Source: Acidimicrobiaceae bacterium (GTDB lineage Bacteria > Actinomycetota > Acidimicrobiia > Acidimicrobiales > RAAP-2). Taken from it: a DNA stretch of 64,000 bases. The notes under the pieces were generated by a model. The model saw only the letters and a program-made list of their open reading frames with translations. It made no database searches and had not been told where the DNA came from. Location of the stretch: contig DAHUZK010000023.1 in assembly GCA_027306605.1 (NCBI GenBank), positions 1 to 64,000 on the forward strand, given 5' to 3'. How positions within the stretch are numbered: position 1 is the stretch's first letter; each line of letters starts with the position of its first letter. Below, piece by piece: positions 41,472 to 50,020 of the stretch. The position numbers and the translations under genes were made by a program.

Positions 41472-43244
41472 ATGACCATCACCAGCCGAGGGGCGGTGGG
41501 CCCGACCAGCGAGCGGCAGGAGACGGCAGTGGGGGCCGGCGCTGCAGCGGTCTCTCCGCTCGACACGACCGCGCTCGATGCGGACGTCACCCTCGTGGCC
41601 GACCACGCGCCAGGTTGGGCCAAGACCGGTGCCGCCGCCCGCGCCGACCTGCTGCAGCAGGTCCTCACCGCGACGACGGAGGCGGAGCAGGACTGGCTGG
41701 CCGCGGCGTGTGAGGCCAAGGGCCTGGAACCGGGGTCGACGGAGGCCGCAGAAGAGCTCTCCAGTGGCATCGGGACGTTCGTCCGGATGGCGCGGCTGCT
41801 GCGCGACGCGCTGCGTGACATCGCCAAGGACGGCAAGCCGGCCATCCCCGGGCCCATCCGCGAGGCGGGTGACGGGCGTCTCCGGGTCCAGGTGGTTCCC
41901 GGCGGGGCCTTCGACCGCGTGACCTTCGCCCAGACCACCGCAGAGATCTGGATGCAGCCGGGCGTCACCAGGGAATCGCTCGTCGTCGGGCAGGCCGCGG
42001 CCTACGACGACCCGGCCGCACATGCCGGCACCGCCCTCGTCCTCGCCGCAGGGAACGTCGCGGCGCTCGGCCCGCGCGACGTCCTCTCCAAGCTCTTCGT
42101 CGAGGGCAAGGTCGTGGTCATGAAGGCCAATCCCGTCAACGACTACCTGGTACCCCACTGGTCCCGCGCCCTCGCTCCGCTCATCGACGCCGGCGTGTTG
42201 CGGATCGTGGCCGGTGGTGCGGCGGTCGGCCAGTACCTGACGGGCCATGCGCGCATCGACGAGGTGCACATCACCGGCTCGGACAAGACCTACGACGCCG
42301 TCGTCTTCGGCACGGGTCCTGAGGGGGCGCGACGCAAGGCTGCCGACGAGCCGCTGCTCGACAAGCGCGTCACGGCCGAGCTCGGCAATGTCTCGCCGGT
42401 GATCATCGTGCCCGGCACGTGGTCGATCCCCGAGTTGCGTTACCAGGCTGAGCACGTGGCCACCATGTTGGTGAACAATGCGGGATTCAATTGCATCTCG
42501 GCGCGCGTGGTGATCACGCACGCCGCCTGGCCGCAGCGCGACGCGTTCCTCGGCGCCTTGACGCAGACCCTGGCCGGAATCCGGACGCGGCGGGCCTACT
42601 ATCCCGGTGCCGCCGAACGCCGGGACGCCTTCGTCGCCGCCCACCCCGAGGCCGAGGAGTTCGGACGAGGTCCGGCGGACGCCCTGCCCTGGACCGTGAT
42701 ACCGGGGGTGCCACCGGGGCGCACCGACGACATCTGCTTCAATGTCGAGTCCTTCTGCGGGGAGGTGGCCGAGACGGCGCTCGCCGCCCCGTCGCCGGCG
42801 GCGTTCGTCGATGCCGCCACCGCCTTCTGCAACGACGTCTTGTGGGGCACGCTCGGCGCGACGATCATCGTCAGCCCCGCGTCGGCCAAGGACCAGGAGG
42901 TCGGCGCAGCCGTGGAGCGCGCCATAGCGGACCTTCGCTACGGCTCCATCGGTGTCAATCTCTGGCACGGCGTCTCGTTCGCTCTGGGGGTGACGACCTG
43001 GGGCGCTTACCCTGGCCACACCCGGACCGATATCCAGTCGGGGACGGGTGTGGTGGGCAATTCGCTCATGTTCGACCGGCCGCAGAAGTCCGTCGTGCAT
43101 GGCCCCTTCCGCGCGCGACCGAAGCCACCGTGGTTCGCCACCGCATCGGGCTCCTACGAGGTCATGCGGCGCTTCATCGCGTTCGAGGCCGAACCCTCCG
43201 CGGCGAAGATTCCCGGTCTGCTCCTCTCGGCGATGCGCTCCTGA
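41472..43244 (+). CDS. Aldehyde dehydrogenase family protein
   Basis: The 590-aa protein is an ALDH-fold enzyme, about 100 residues longer than most. FVEGKVVVMKANPVNDYLVP holds the cofactor Lys region, ELGNVSPVIIVP carries the general-base Glu, and NNAGFNCISARVV carries the nucleophile Cys. The extra length is partly an N-terminal helical region (residues 1-110), and the long insertions suggest a divergent subfamily. The substrate is unknown. ATG 41472 follows GGAGGGCGAC. It converges with the beta-propeller lipoprotein gene. Confidence 0.83.
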   Translation: MTITSRGAVGPTSERQETAVGAGAAAVSPLDTTALDADVTLVADHAPGWAKTGAAARADLLQQVLTATTEAEQDWLAAACEAKGLEPGSTEAAEELSSGIGTFVRMARLLRDALRDIAKDGKPAIPGPIREAGDGRLRVQVVPGGAFDRVTFAQTTAEIWMQPGVTRESLVVGQAAAYDDPAAHAGTALVLAAGNVAALGPRDVLSKLFVEGKVVVMKANPVNDYLVPHWSRALAPLIDAGVLRIVAGGAAVGQYLTGHARIDEVHITGSDKTYDAVVFGTGPEGARRKAADEPLLDKRVTAELGNVSPVIIVPGTWSIPELRYQAEHVATMLVNNAGFNCISARVVITHAAWPQRDAFLGALTQTLAGIRTRRAYYPGAAERRDAFVAAHPEAEEFGRGPADALPWTVIPGVPPGRTDDICFNVESFCGEVAETALAAPSPAAFVDAATAFCNDVLWGTLGATIIVSPASAKDQEVGAAVERAIADLRYGSIGVNLWHGVSFALGVTTWGAYPGHTRTDIQSGTGVVGNSLMFDRPQKSVVHGPFRARPKPPWFATASGSYEVMRRFIAFEAEPSAAKIPGLLLSAMRS

Positions 43245-43271
43245 GGGCGCTCGGGCGACGAACCGGGAGCG

Positions 43272-43309
43272 CGCCCGGAGGGTCAGGGGGCGCCCGGAGG
43301 GTCAGGGGG
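43272..43309. repeat. 19-bp tandem duplication containing a stop codon
   Basis: CGCCCGGAGGGTCAGGGGG occurs at 43272-43290 and 43291-43309, identical in both. The second copy holds the minus-strand stop codon of the lipoprotein gene (43302-43304). Confidence 0.9.
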
Positions 43310-44519
43310 CGCCGGCGCGGTGTGCCGGCTTGAGCAGGGTGATCCGGGCGACCGTGTCACCCCCGACGGCGACGCAGCGGGTCGTGGTCGGGCAGGACAG
43401 CGCGGCCAGGGTGATCGGCACGTAGGCCCTGCTCGAACTCTCGAACGTCTGCCCTCCGTTCACGCTCTGGGCGATCGCACCCGTTGCGATAGCGGGGGTG
43501 CCGGACCACTTCGTTCCGACAATGGCGCACTGTTGGGTGGACGGGCAGGCGATCCCGTAGATGTCGTCCACGGCCGCGGGGCTGGTCGCAGCAGCGGTCC
43601 AGGTACGGCCGCCGTCGGTACTGGCGAGCAGCTCGCCCTTGGCGGGCACGACGTCGCTCACGGTGGTGCTGGTGGTTCCCGCGGCGAGGCAGGACGCGGG
43701 GGAGGAACAGGCGACGCTCTGGAGCAAACCGATCCCCGCCGGCGTCGAGGCCTGAGCCCACGTCTGCCCACCGTCGGTACTGAGCGCGATCGTCCCGACG
43801 CCATGGCCGTCGCCGGTCGGGATGTAGCCGGGCACCAGGCAGGTGCTGGCGACGCACGTCAGGTCGTTGCCGGCGACGAAGGAGGGCGGCAGGTTCCCTT
43901 CTTGCTGCCAGCTCTGACCGAAATCCGTGCTGTGCGCCGACCAGCTCACGGTGCCCTGACTGACGATGGCAGAGCAGTCGGAGCGGCTGGAGCAGGACAC
44001 CGACGTCACTGCGAGCGCGCTGGGCGGTGCGATGCCCGGCGCCCAAGTCGCCCCGCCGTCACTCGTCAACTCGATGATCCCGCTGCCGGGAACCGATGCG
44101 CCCGTCGTGCCAACCGCCATGCACTGCGTCAACGTCGGGCACGAGATGCCGGAGAGTTGCGGGCTCGAACCTCCGGCCACGTGCTGGGCCTGCCACGTCG
44201 TGCCGCCGTTCTTGGTCGCGACGATCACAGTGGCGCCGCCCGCCGGCGCGGCGTTGGGACCGGCGACCCCGACCGCCCAGCACCGCTGCGCACCGGCACA
44301 CGACACGGCGCCGAGCTGTCCGGTACCCGCGGGGGCCGGTTGGCCGACGGCCAGGGGCGTTCCCCTGGGCTCACCGAGGACGTGCGTGGTCGGCGTCGTG
44401 CTGGCGCGTCCGGCCAGGGAACAGCCGGCAGCGGTGAGCGCTACCGCGGCCAGGAGGAGAGGCAGGCCGACGCCGCGTGGCCTGACGCGCCGGGATCGAG
44501 GCACGGAGGAGGAGGGCAC
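43302..44519 (-). CDS. Lipoprotein with Asp-box beta-propeller and paired cysteines
   Basis: The 405-aa protein has a signal peptide ending in the lipobox-like LTAAGC. About six to seven repeats follow, each with a Cys pair (SC-x5-C, once x4) then an Asp-box such as STDGGQTW or TSDGGATW. This fits an extracellular beta-propeller of the BNR/sialidase-like or Ycf48-like type, with a possible disulfide in each blade. Sialidase catalytic residues were not identified, so a binding role is more likely. It is divergent from marP across 61 bp. Confidence 0.8.
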   Translation of the reverse strand: MPSSSVPRSRRVRPRGVGLPLLLAAVALTAAGCSLAGRASTTPTTHVLGEPRGTPLAVGQPAPAGTGQLGAVSCAGAQRCWAVGVAGPNAAPAGGATVIVATKNGGTTWQAQHVAGGSSPQLSGISCPTLTQCMAVGTTGASVPGSGIIELTSDGGATWAPGIAPPSALAVTSVSCSSRSDCSAIVSQGTVSWSAHSTDFGQSWQQEGNLPPSFVAGNDLTCVASTCLVPGYIPTGDGHGVGTIALSTDGGQTWAQASTPAGIGLLQSVACSSPASCLAAGTTSTTVSDVVPAKGELLASTDGGRTWTAAATSPAAVDDIYGIACPSTQQCAIVGTKWSGTPAIATGAIAQSVNGGQTFESSSRAYVPITLAALSCPTTTRCVAVGGDTVARITLLKPAHRAGAP

Positions 44520-44569
44520 GGCAGCACGACAATAGCGGTGAGGGCCATATTTTCGGTGTCACCGTTGGG

Positions 44570-44575
44570 TACCCT
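44570..44575 (+). promoter_or_regulatory. -10 element of marP
   Basis: TACCCT lies five nt before GTG 44581, and no ribosome-binding site is visible. The layout is like the six-nt leaderless promoters elsewhere in the window. Confidence 0.4.
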
Positions 44576-44580
44576 CGGCG

Positions 44581-45777
44581 GTGGTGGATTGGGTGGACCT
44601 CCTGATAATCGGGCTCATGCTGCTCGCGGCGGTCCACGGCCTCCGGCTCGGAGCGCTGGTGCAGATCCTGACCTTCGCCGGGTTCTTCCTCGGGCTGCTG
44701 CTCGGCACGCTGGTCATCGTGCCGCTGTTCAGGACGGGTCGGGGTCACCCCGAGGATCTCGCCCGCTCGATCCTCGTCGTCTCCCTGGTCATGCTCACGG
44801 CGTTCCTTCTCGGGTATGCCGGACGGGTCCTGGGGACCTGGAGCACCATCACGATTCGCCGACATCATCTCGGGAGTGTCGACGCGGTCCTGGGCGTCGG
44901 AGTCGCCGTGGTGGCGGTGCTGCTGTCGGTCTGGCTGGTCGCCGCGCTGATCTCCTCGCCGAACAGCCGCTTCACATCGCTCGACGCGGCGGTGGCGCGG
45001 TCCGACATCCTCCATTCGATCGACCGCGTGCTCCCTCAGGCGCCGTCCGTCTTCAACGACCTGCAGACGTTTTTGAACAACCAGGGCTTCCCGCAGGTGT
45101 TCTCCACGCTGACCCCGCCTTCGACCCCGTCCGTCTCGACGCCGGGCAATGCAGTGACGCGCGCCCTGGCCGACCCCGCCGTCTTCTCGACGGTGAAGGT
45201 ACTGGGCACCGCCTGCAACACCGTGCAGGAGGGATCGGCCTTCGTCGTGGGGCCCGGTCTCGTTGCCACGAACGCGCACGTCGTCGCCGGGGAGAGCAAC
45301 GGCAGCACACAGGTGTACGTGGGGAACAGCGCCTACGGCGCCACGACGGTCTATTTCGACCCTTCCTTCGACCTAGCCGTCCTGCGCACCGACGCACCGC
45401 TGGGTCCAGCGCTGACGATCAGCCCCGACCTCGTGAACCGCGGGACCCAGGGTGCCATCCTCGGGTACCCCGAAGACGGCCCGCTCTCCGTCGGCCCTGC
45501 CGGTGTCAACGAGGAGATCACCGCCGTCGGGAAGGACATCTACAACAACGGCTCCGTGACCCGAGGTGTCTACGCACTCGCCGCCAACGTGCTGCCGGGA
45601 AACTCGGGTGGGCCCCTGATGGGTCCGGGAGGCCAGGTCATCGGCGTGGTGTTCAGCCGTTCCACCGTGTATCCCGATGTGGGCTACGCCCTCACGTCAC
45701 CGGGGGTCCTCTCTCGTGTTCAGCAGGCGTCGCGGCACCACGGCGCCGTGAGCACCGGTCCCTGCATCGCTGGCTGA
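44581..45777 (+). CDS. MarP-type membrane serine protease
   Basis: The 398-aa protein has four N-terminal helices of the CvpA/colicin V production type (residues 1-125), a linker, and a trypsin-like domain outside the membrane. The catalytic triad is seen as TNAHVV (His near 230), DLAVL (Asp) and GNSGGP (Ser near 342). In mycobacteria this protein maintains pH homeostasis in acid and processes a peptidoglycan hydrolase. Start GTG 44581. The 3' end contains the first unit of a 32-bp duplication. Confidence 0.88.
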   Translation: MVDWVDLLIIGLMLLAAVHGLRLGALVQILTFAGFFLGLLLGTLVIVPLFRTGRGHPEDLARSILVVSLVMLTAFLLGYAGRVLGTWSTITIRRHHLGSVDAVLGVGVAVVAVLLSVWLVAALISSPNSRFTSLDAAVARSDILHSIDRVLPQAPSVFNDLQTFLNNQGFPQVFSTLTPPSTPSVSTPGNAVTRALADPAVFSTVKVLGTACNTVQEGSAFVVGPGLVATNAHVVAGESNGSTQVYVGNSAYGATTVYFDPSFDLAVLRTDAPLGPALTISPDLVNRGTQGAILGYPEDGPLSVGPAGVNEEITAVGKDIYNNGSVTRGVYALAANVLPGNSGGPLMGPGGQVIGVVFSRSTVYPDVGYALTSPGVLSRVQQASRHHGAVSTGPCIAG

Positions 45778-45818
45778 TGCGGCAAGCCGGTCCCTGCATC
45801 GCGAGCTGATGCGGCAAG
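45755..45818. repeat. 32-bp tandem duplication across the marP stop codon
   Basis: Copies at 45755-45786 and 45787-45818 differ at two bases. The marP stop codon falls in the first copy. The second runs to nine bp before the next gene's start and contributes to its AAGAAT -10-like hexamer. Confidence 0.88.
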
Positions 45819-45827
45819 AATGACTCC

Positions 45828-47738
45828 ATGAGCCAGCACATCGAGGACTACGGAATCATCGGCGACCTGCACACTGCGGCCCTGGTGGGCCTGGACGGAT
45901 CGGTCGATTGGCTCTGCCTGCCGCACTTCGACTCGGCGTCGTGTTTCTCGCGGCTTCTCGGGGACGAGTCGCACGGATTCTGGAGGCTGGCGCCGGCCGG
46001 CGGCAAGAAGGCGATCCTGGCGACGCGCCGTTGGTACCGACCCGATTCGCTCGTCCTCGAGACCGAGTACGACACGGCGACGGGCACCGTCCGCATCACG
46101 GACTGCATGCCGGTTCGGGACAACCTTCCCCATCTGGTGCGCACGGTCGAGGGCGTGAGCGGGACCGTGGACATGCGCATGGACCTGGTGGTGCGCTTCG
46201 ACTACGGAGAGATCGTCCCGTGGGTCACCTCGCACGACGGTCTGACCCGGCTGACCGCAGGTCCGGACTCCGTCGCGCTGTGGCACCACGTGCAGACCCG
46301 GGGCAAGGACATGCGAACGGTGGCCGACTTCACGGTCACCGAGCGGGAGAGGTACCCGTTCACCCTGGTCTGGTATCCCTCGCACGAGGATCCGCCGCCA
46401 CCGCTCGACAGCTACTACGCGGTCCACCTCACGGAGGCCTTCTGGAGCGAGTGGGCGGCGCAGTGCACCTATGAGGGCCCCTATCGCGACGCAGTCGTCC
46501 GATCGCTCATCACGCTGAAGGCACTCACCTACGAGCCGACCGGAGGGATCGTGGCCGCGGCCACCACGTCGCTCCCCGAAGCCCTGGGGGGGAACCGCAA
46601 CTGGGATTACCGGTTCTGCTGGTTGCGTGACGCGACCTTGACCCTCGAGTCGCTGATGCGCGGCGGCTACTTCAATGAAGCGATGGCCTGGCGCGACTGG
46701 CTGCTGCGGGCGGTGGCCGGCGACGTGGCGGACCTGCAGATCATGTATGGAGCCGCCGGTGAACGCCGGCTCGACGAGTGGGAGGCGACGTGGTTGCCGG
46801 GCTACGAGAAATCATCGCCCGTGCGCATCGGCAACGCGGCGTCACAGCAGTACCAGCTCGATGTCTACGGCGAAGTCATGTCCGCGCTGCACTCCTCCGC
46901 GCACGCCGAGGGTATGCACAGCGAGGCGGCCTGGGGCCTGCAGGTGGAGCTGATCAAGTTCATCGAGAAGGGATGGCTCGAACCCGACGACGGAATCTGG
47001 GAGGTGCGCGGCCCGCGCCGGCACTTCACCCACTCCAAGATCATGGCCTGGGTCGCCGTCGACCGCGCCGTGCGCACCCTCGAGGACTGGCCGGAACTGA
47101 GCGGGCCGCGCAAGGAGTGGGGAAAGCTGCGAGACGAGATCTTCACCGAGGTCTGCGAAAAGGGTTACAACGAGAAGGTCGGCGCCTTTACCCAGTACTA
47201 CGGCTCCGACGAGCTCGATGCCAGCGTCCTCATGATCCCGCTCGTCGGGTTCCTGCCGGCGACCGACGCACGCGTGGTCAGCACGGTGGAGGCTATCCAG
47301 CGAGAGCTGATGGATCACGGATTCGTCCTCCGCTATCGGACGAAACAGGACGGGGCCGTCGACGGACTGACGGGTCGGGAGGGCGCGTTCTTGGCCTGTT
47401 CGTTCTGGCTGGTGGACTGCCTGCACATGATCGGTCGCGAGGAGGAGGCCGTCGAGATCTTCGAGCGGCTGATCGCGCTGCGCAACGACCTCGGGCTGCT
47501 CTCGGAGGAATACGATCCGTTGGCGGGGAGGATGGTGGGCAACTTCCCCCAGGCCTTCTCCCATGTGTCCCTCATCAACTCTGCTTTTCGGCTCAGCGGA
47601 AGCGATCCATTGGCACCCATGTACGCGGAGAAGGTGCTGAAACTGGACAGGTCGAGCAACATCGCCTCGGTCCTGCAGCGGATGAAGAAGGTCGGACGCG
47701 TCACCTCGGCCCGGCGCCGGGCCGGTGCGGTTCGCTGA
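45828..47738 (+). CDS. GH15-family trehalase/glucoamylase-like hydrolase
   Basis: The 636-aa protein has an N-terminal beta-sandwich (ISQHIEDYGIIGDLHTAAL type, then DGSVDWLCLPHFDS) and an (alpha/alpha)6 barrel. Its GH15 signatures are NRNWDYRFCWLRDATLTLES near 255 and EEYDPLAGRMVGNFPQAFSH near 565, where the catalytic Glu is expected. Actinobacterial relatives hydrolyse trehalose or glucan ends to glucose. No signal peptide is seen, so it acts in the cytosol. A glucose dehydrogenase follows, which fits a glucose-producing role. AAGAAT lies six nt before ATG 45828. Confidence 0.88.
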   Translation: MSQHIEDYGIIGDLHTAALVGLDGSVDWLCLPHFDSASCFSRLLGDESHGFWRLAPAGGKKAILATRRWYRPDSLVLETEYDTATGTVRITDCMPVRDNLPHLVRTVEGVSGTVDMRMDLVVRFDYGEIVPWVTSHDGLTRLTAGPDSVALWHHVQTRGKDMRTVADFTVTERERYPFTLVWYPSHEDPPPPLDSYYAVHLTEAFWSEWAAQCTYEGPYRDAVVRSLITLKALTYEPTGGIVAAATTSLPEALGGNRNWDYRFCWLRDATLTLESLMRGGYFNEAMAWRDWLLRAVAGDVADLQIMYGAAGERRLDEWEATWLPGYEKSSPVRIGNAASQQYQLDVYGEVMSALHSSAHAEGMHSEAAWGLQVELIKFIEKGWLEPDDGIWEVRGPRRHFTHSKIMAWVAVDRAVRTLEDWPELSGPRKEWGKLRDEIFTEVCEKGYNEKVGAFTQYYGSDELDASVLMIPLVGFLPATDARVVSTVEAIQRELMDHGFVLRYRTKQDGAVDGLTGREGAFLACSFWLVDCLHMIGREEEAVEIFERLIALRNDLGLLSEEYDPLAGRMVGNFPQAFSHVSLINSAFRLSGSDPLAPMYAEKVLKLDRSSNIASVLQRMKKVGRVTSARRRAGAVR

Positions 47739-47796
47739 CGCCTAGCCTGCAGGGTGCGGCTCGCGTCGACTGGCGCCTCCGATCGAGCGGAGCAGC

Positions 47797-47859
47797 GCAC
47801 GAGCAGCAGTGGAGAAAGAGCACGAGCAGCAGTGGAGAAAGAGCACGAGCAGAAGTGGA
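47797..47859. repeat. 23-bp tandem repeat (2.7 copies) before the glucose dehydrogenase
   Basis: Identical copies lie at 47797-47819 and 47820-47842, with a partial third at 47843-47859. The third copy runs into the GGAGG site of the first uORF. Confidence 0.88.
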
Positions 47860-47866
47860 GGACAGC

Positions 47867-47919
47867 ATGAGCAGTGAAGTCGTGAAGCCGGTTCGAGCAT
47901 GAAGGCGGTTCGGGCATGA
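47867..47919 (+). promoter_or_regulatory. Two-step uORF cascade in the glucose dehydrogenase leader
   Basis: uORF1 is ATG 47867 to TGA 47902 (11 codons, MSSEVVKPVRA), preceded by GGAGGACAGC. uORF2 is ATG 47899 to TGA 47919 (6 codons, MKAVRA). Each stop overlaps the next ATG as ATGA, so ribosomes could pass by reinitiation to the true start at 47916. uORF2 and the gene start share MKAV because a 17-bp unit (47890-47906 and 47907-47923) is duplicated. Confidence 0.5.
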
Positions 47920-47923
47920 AGGC
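47890..47923. repeat. 17-bp tandem duplication including the start codon
   Basis: GGTTCGAGCATGAAGGC (47890) and GGTTCGGGCATGAAGGC (47907) differ at one base. Because 17 is not a multiple of three, the first ATG is out of frame with the gene. Confidence 0.9.
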
Positions 47924-48965
47924 GGTCACCGTGGTCCCGCTGCAGCAGGGTTCGGCGGCGCTCTCGGACGTCCCCGAGCCGCCGGAGTCGGACGGACCCG
48001 TGCTGGTGGAGACGCTCGCCGTCGGAGTCTGTGGCACGGACATCGAGATCGTGACCGGTCAGTACGGATGGGCGCCACCGGGGAAGGAACGGCTCGTGCT
48101 CGGTCACGAGTCCCTGGGCCGCGTGCTCGAGGCGCCGGCCGGCGGGGCGCTGGCCAAGGGGGACCTCGTCGTCGGTATCGTGCGCCGTCCCGACCCGGTG
48201 CCGTGCCCGAACTGTGCGGTGCTCGAGTGGGACTTCTGTCGCAACGGCCTCTATACCGAGCGCGGTATCAAGGAACACGACGGCTACTGCTCCGAGCGCT
48301 ACCGCATCACGCCAGACTTCGCCGTGAAGGTGGACTCGAAGCTGGGCGTGCTCGGTGTCCTGCTGGAACCGACCAGCGTCGTGGCCAAGGCCTGGGAAGA
48401 GGTGGAGCGTGTCGGATCGCGTGCCCATTGGGAGCCCAAGACCGTCCTCGTGACCGGCGCCGGACCCATTGGCTTGTTGGCCGCGCTCATGGGCGTGCAG
48501 CGCGGGCTGGACGTGCACGTCATCGACCAGGTGACCGAGGGCGTCAAGCCGGAATTGGTGGGCGACCTCGGAGCGTCGTACCACACCGGTTCCATCGCCG
48601 AGGCCTGTCCCGATCCCGATGTGATCATCGAGTGCACGGGCGTGCCTTCGTTGGTCTTCGATGCCATGTCGACCGTCGGGAACGGCGGCGTCGTCTGTCT
48701 GACCGGTGTCTCCTCCGGCGGCCACTCGATCAGCGTCGACGAGGGTCTGCTGAACCGGAACATGGTGCTCGACAACGTCGCCGTCGTCGGCTCGGTCAAC
48801 GCCAACCGGCGCCACTACGAGGCAGCCGCGGACGCGCTGGCAAAGGCGGAGCGGCCCTGGCTCGAGCGCCTGCTGACGCGCCGCGTGCCGATCGACCAGT
48901 GGGACCAGGCACTGCAGCGCAAGCCGGACGACGTCAAGGTCGTGATCGAGGTCAACGCGCCATGA
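47916..48965 (+). CDS. Glucose 1-dehydrogenase-like medium-chain dehydrogenase
   Basis: The 349-aa protein belongs to the zinc-dependent medium-chain dehydrogenases of the glucose dehydrogenase type. It has VGVCGTDIEI (catalytic Zn Cys), GHESLGRV (His/Glu), a structural-zinc-like lobe VPCPNCAVLEWDFCRNG and GAGPIGLLAALMG for NAD(P). It would oxidise glucose (or galactose) to the lactone. It sits between a GH15 hydrolase and an MBL-fold hydrolase, a gene order that supports a trehalose/glucan to gluconate route. The start is chosen by family and is reached through two overlapping uORFs. Confidence 0.88.
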   Translation: MKAVTVVPLQQGSAALSDVPEPPESDGPVLVETLAVGVCGTDIEIVTGQYGWAPPGKERLVLGHESLGRVLEAPAGGALAKGDLVVGIVRRPDPVPCPNCAVLEWDFCRNGLYTERGIKEHDGYCSERYRITPDFAVKVDSKLGVLGVLLEPTSVVAKAWEEVERVGSRAHWEPKTVLVTGAGPIGLLAALMGVQRGLDVHVIDQVTEGVKPELVGDLGASYHTGSIAEACPDPDVIIECTGVPSLVFDAMSTVGNGGVVCLTGVSSGGHSISVDEGLLNRNMVLDNVAVVGSVNANRRHYEAAADALAKAERPWLERLLTRRVPIDQWDQALQRKPDDVKVVIEVNAP

Positions 48966-48975
48966 GGGCCCCCGA

Positions 48976-49995
48976 ATGAGCGGGAGGCACTCGCACGGCG
49001 GGCACGCTCACCGCCATGCCGACGCCGGCCTGCACGTGCACGACCCCGAGAGTGGCGAGGCACTGCCGGCGGTGCCCCCGCCGCGCCGCATCGCGACCGG
49101 GGTGCTCGAGATCGACACCATGCTCGGCGGCTGGGAGCGGGTGACCGCCGGTTATCTGATCGAGGGTCCGGCGCCGGTCCTCGTCGAGACCGGAAGCCAG
49201 ACGTCGGTTCCGGTGCTCCTGGCCGCGCTGGGCCAGATCGGGGTCGGGCCCTCAGAGCTCGCCGGCGTCGCGGTCACCCACATCCACCTCGACCACGCCG
49301 GCGGCGTGGGCGACGTCGCCCGTGCCTTTCCGTCGGCCACCGTCTACGTGCACGAGAGGGGGGCGCGGCACTTGGCCGACCCGACGAAGCTGGTCACCTC
49401 GGCGGCCCGCGTCTACGGTCCGCTGCTCGACAGCCTCTACGGTCGCATCGACCCCACGCCGGCCGAGCGGCTGCACGTCCTCGAGGACGGCGAGGAGATC
49501 GAGGTGGGGCCCACCCGGGTCCTGGTGGCCATCGACTCGCCGGGTCACGCCAAGCACCACGTGGGGCTCCACGACTCGCTGAGCGGCGTGCTCTTCGCCG
49601 GCGACGCCGTCGGGGTCAAGCTCCCCGACGGCGGGGTGCTGCGGCCCTCGACCCCGCCGCCGGACTTCGACCTGTCCCAGGCGCTGGACTCGCTGTCGAA
49701 GTTCGCCGCCCGTCGACCGTCGGGCATCGCCCTGGCTCACTACGGCCTGCTGGAGGAACCCGAGGCGCTGTTGGCCGAAGCCGACGAGACCCTGCGGCAG
49801 TGGGCCGAGACGGCGGAGAAGGCCTACCGCGAGGGCGCCGATATCGCGGATGCCCTGGCGGCACGCTTCGACCCCCTGCTCGGCGACATCGACGCGGCGC
49901 ACAAGGAGAAGCTCGACATCATGAACGGCGTGCACTCCAATGCCGCCGGCTTTCGTCGCTGGCTCGAAGGGCGCGACCCGGCGACGTCGTCCTGA
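48976..49995 (+). CDS. MBL-fold metallo-hydrolase
   Basis: The 339-aa protein has a His-rich N-terminus (SGRHSHGGHAHRHADAGLHVH) that may bind metal. The metallo-beta-lactamase fold follows: THIHLDHAGG near residue 98, the next His in SPGHAKHHVGL, Asp in FAGDAVGV and a last His in ALAHYGLLE. The fold is shared by lactonases, glyoxalase II and others. Ten bp downstream of the glucose dehydrogenase, it could open its lactone product, but this is inference. It converges with a small SHOCT-like gene. Confidence 0.85.
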   Translation: MSGRHSHGGHAHRHADAGLHVHDPESGEALPAVPPPRRIATGVLEIDTMLGGWERVTAGYLIEGPAPVLVETGSQTSVPVLLAALGQIGVGPSELAGVAVTHIHLDHAGGVGDVARAFPSATVYVHERGARHLADPTKLVTSAARVYGPLLDSLYGRIDPTPAERLHVLEDGEEIEVGPTRVLVAIDSPGHAKHHVGLHDSLSGVLFAGDAVGVKLPDGGVLRPSTPPPDFDLSQALDSLSKFAARRPSGIALAHYGLLEEPEALLAEADETLRQWAETAEKAYREGADIADALAARFDPLLGDIDAAHKEKLDIMNGVHSNAAGFRRWLEGRDPATSS

Positions 49996-50020
49996 TAGGT
50001 GGTCCTGAGAGCTGGGCCGG

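Noticed and set aside
41244-43100. Long minus-strand frame opposite the aldehyde dehydrogenase
   Set aside because: The plus strand has the ALDH Glu and Cys motifs; the minus frame shows no family and runs across the repeat region.
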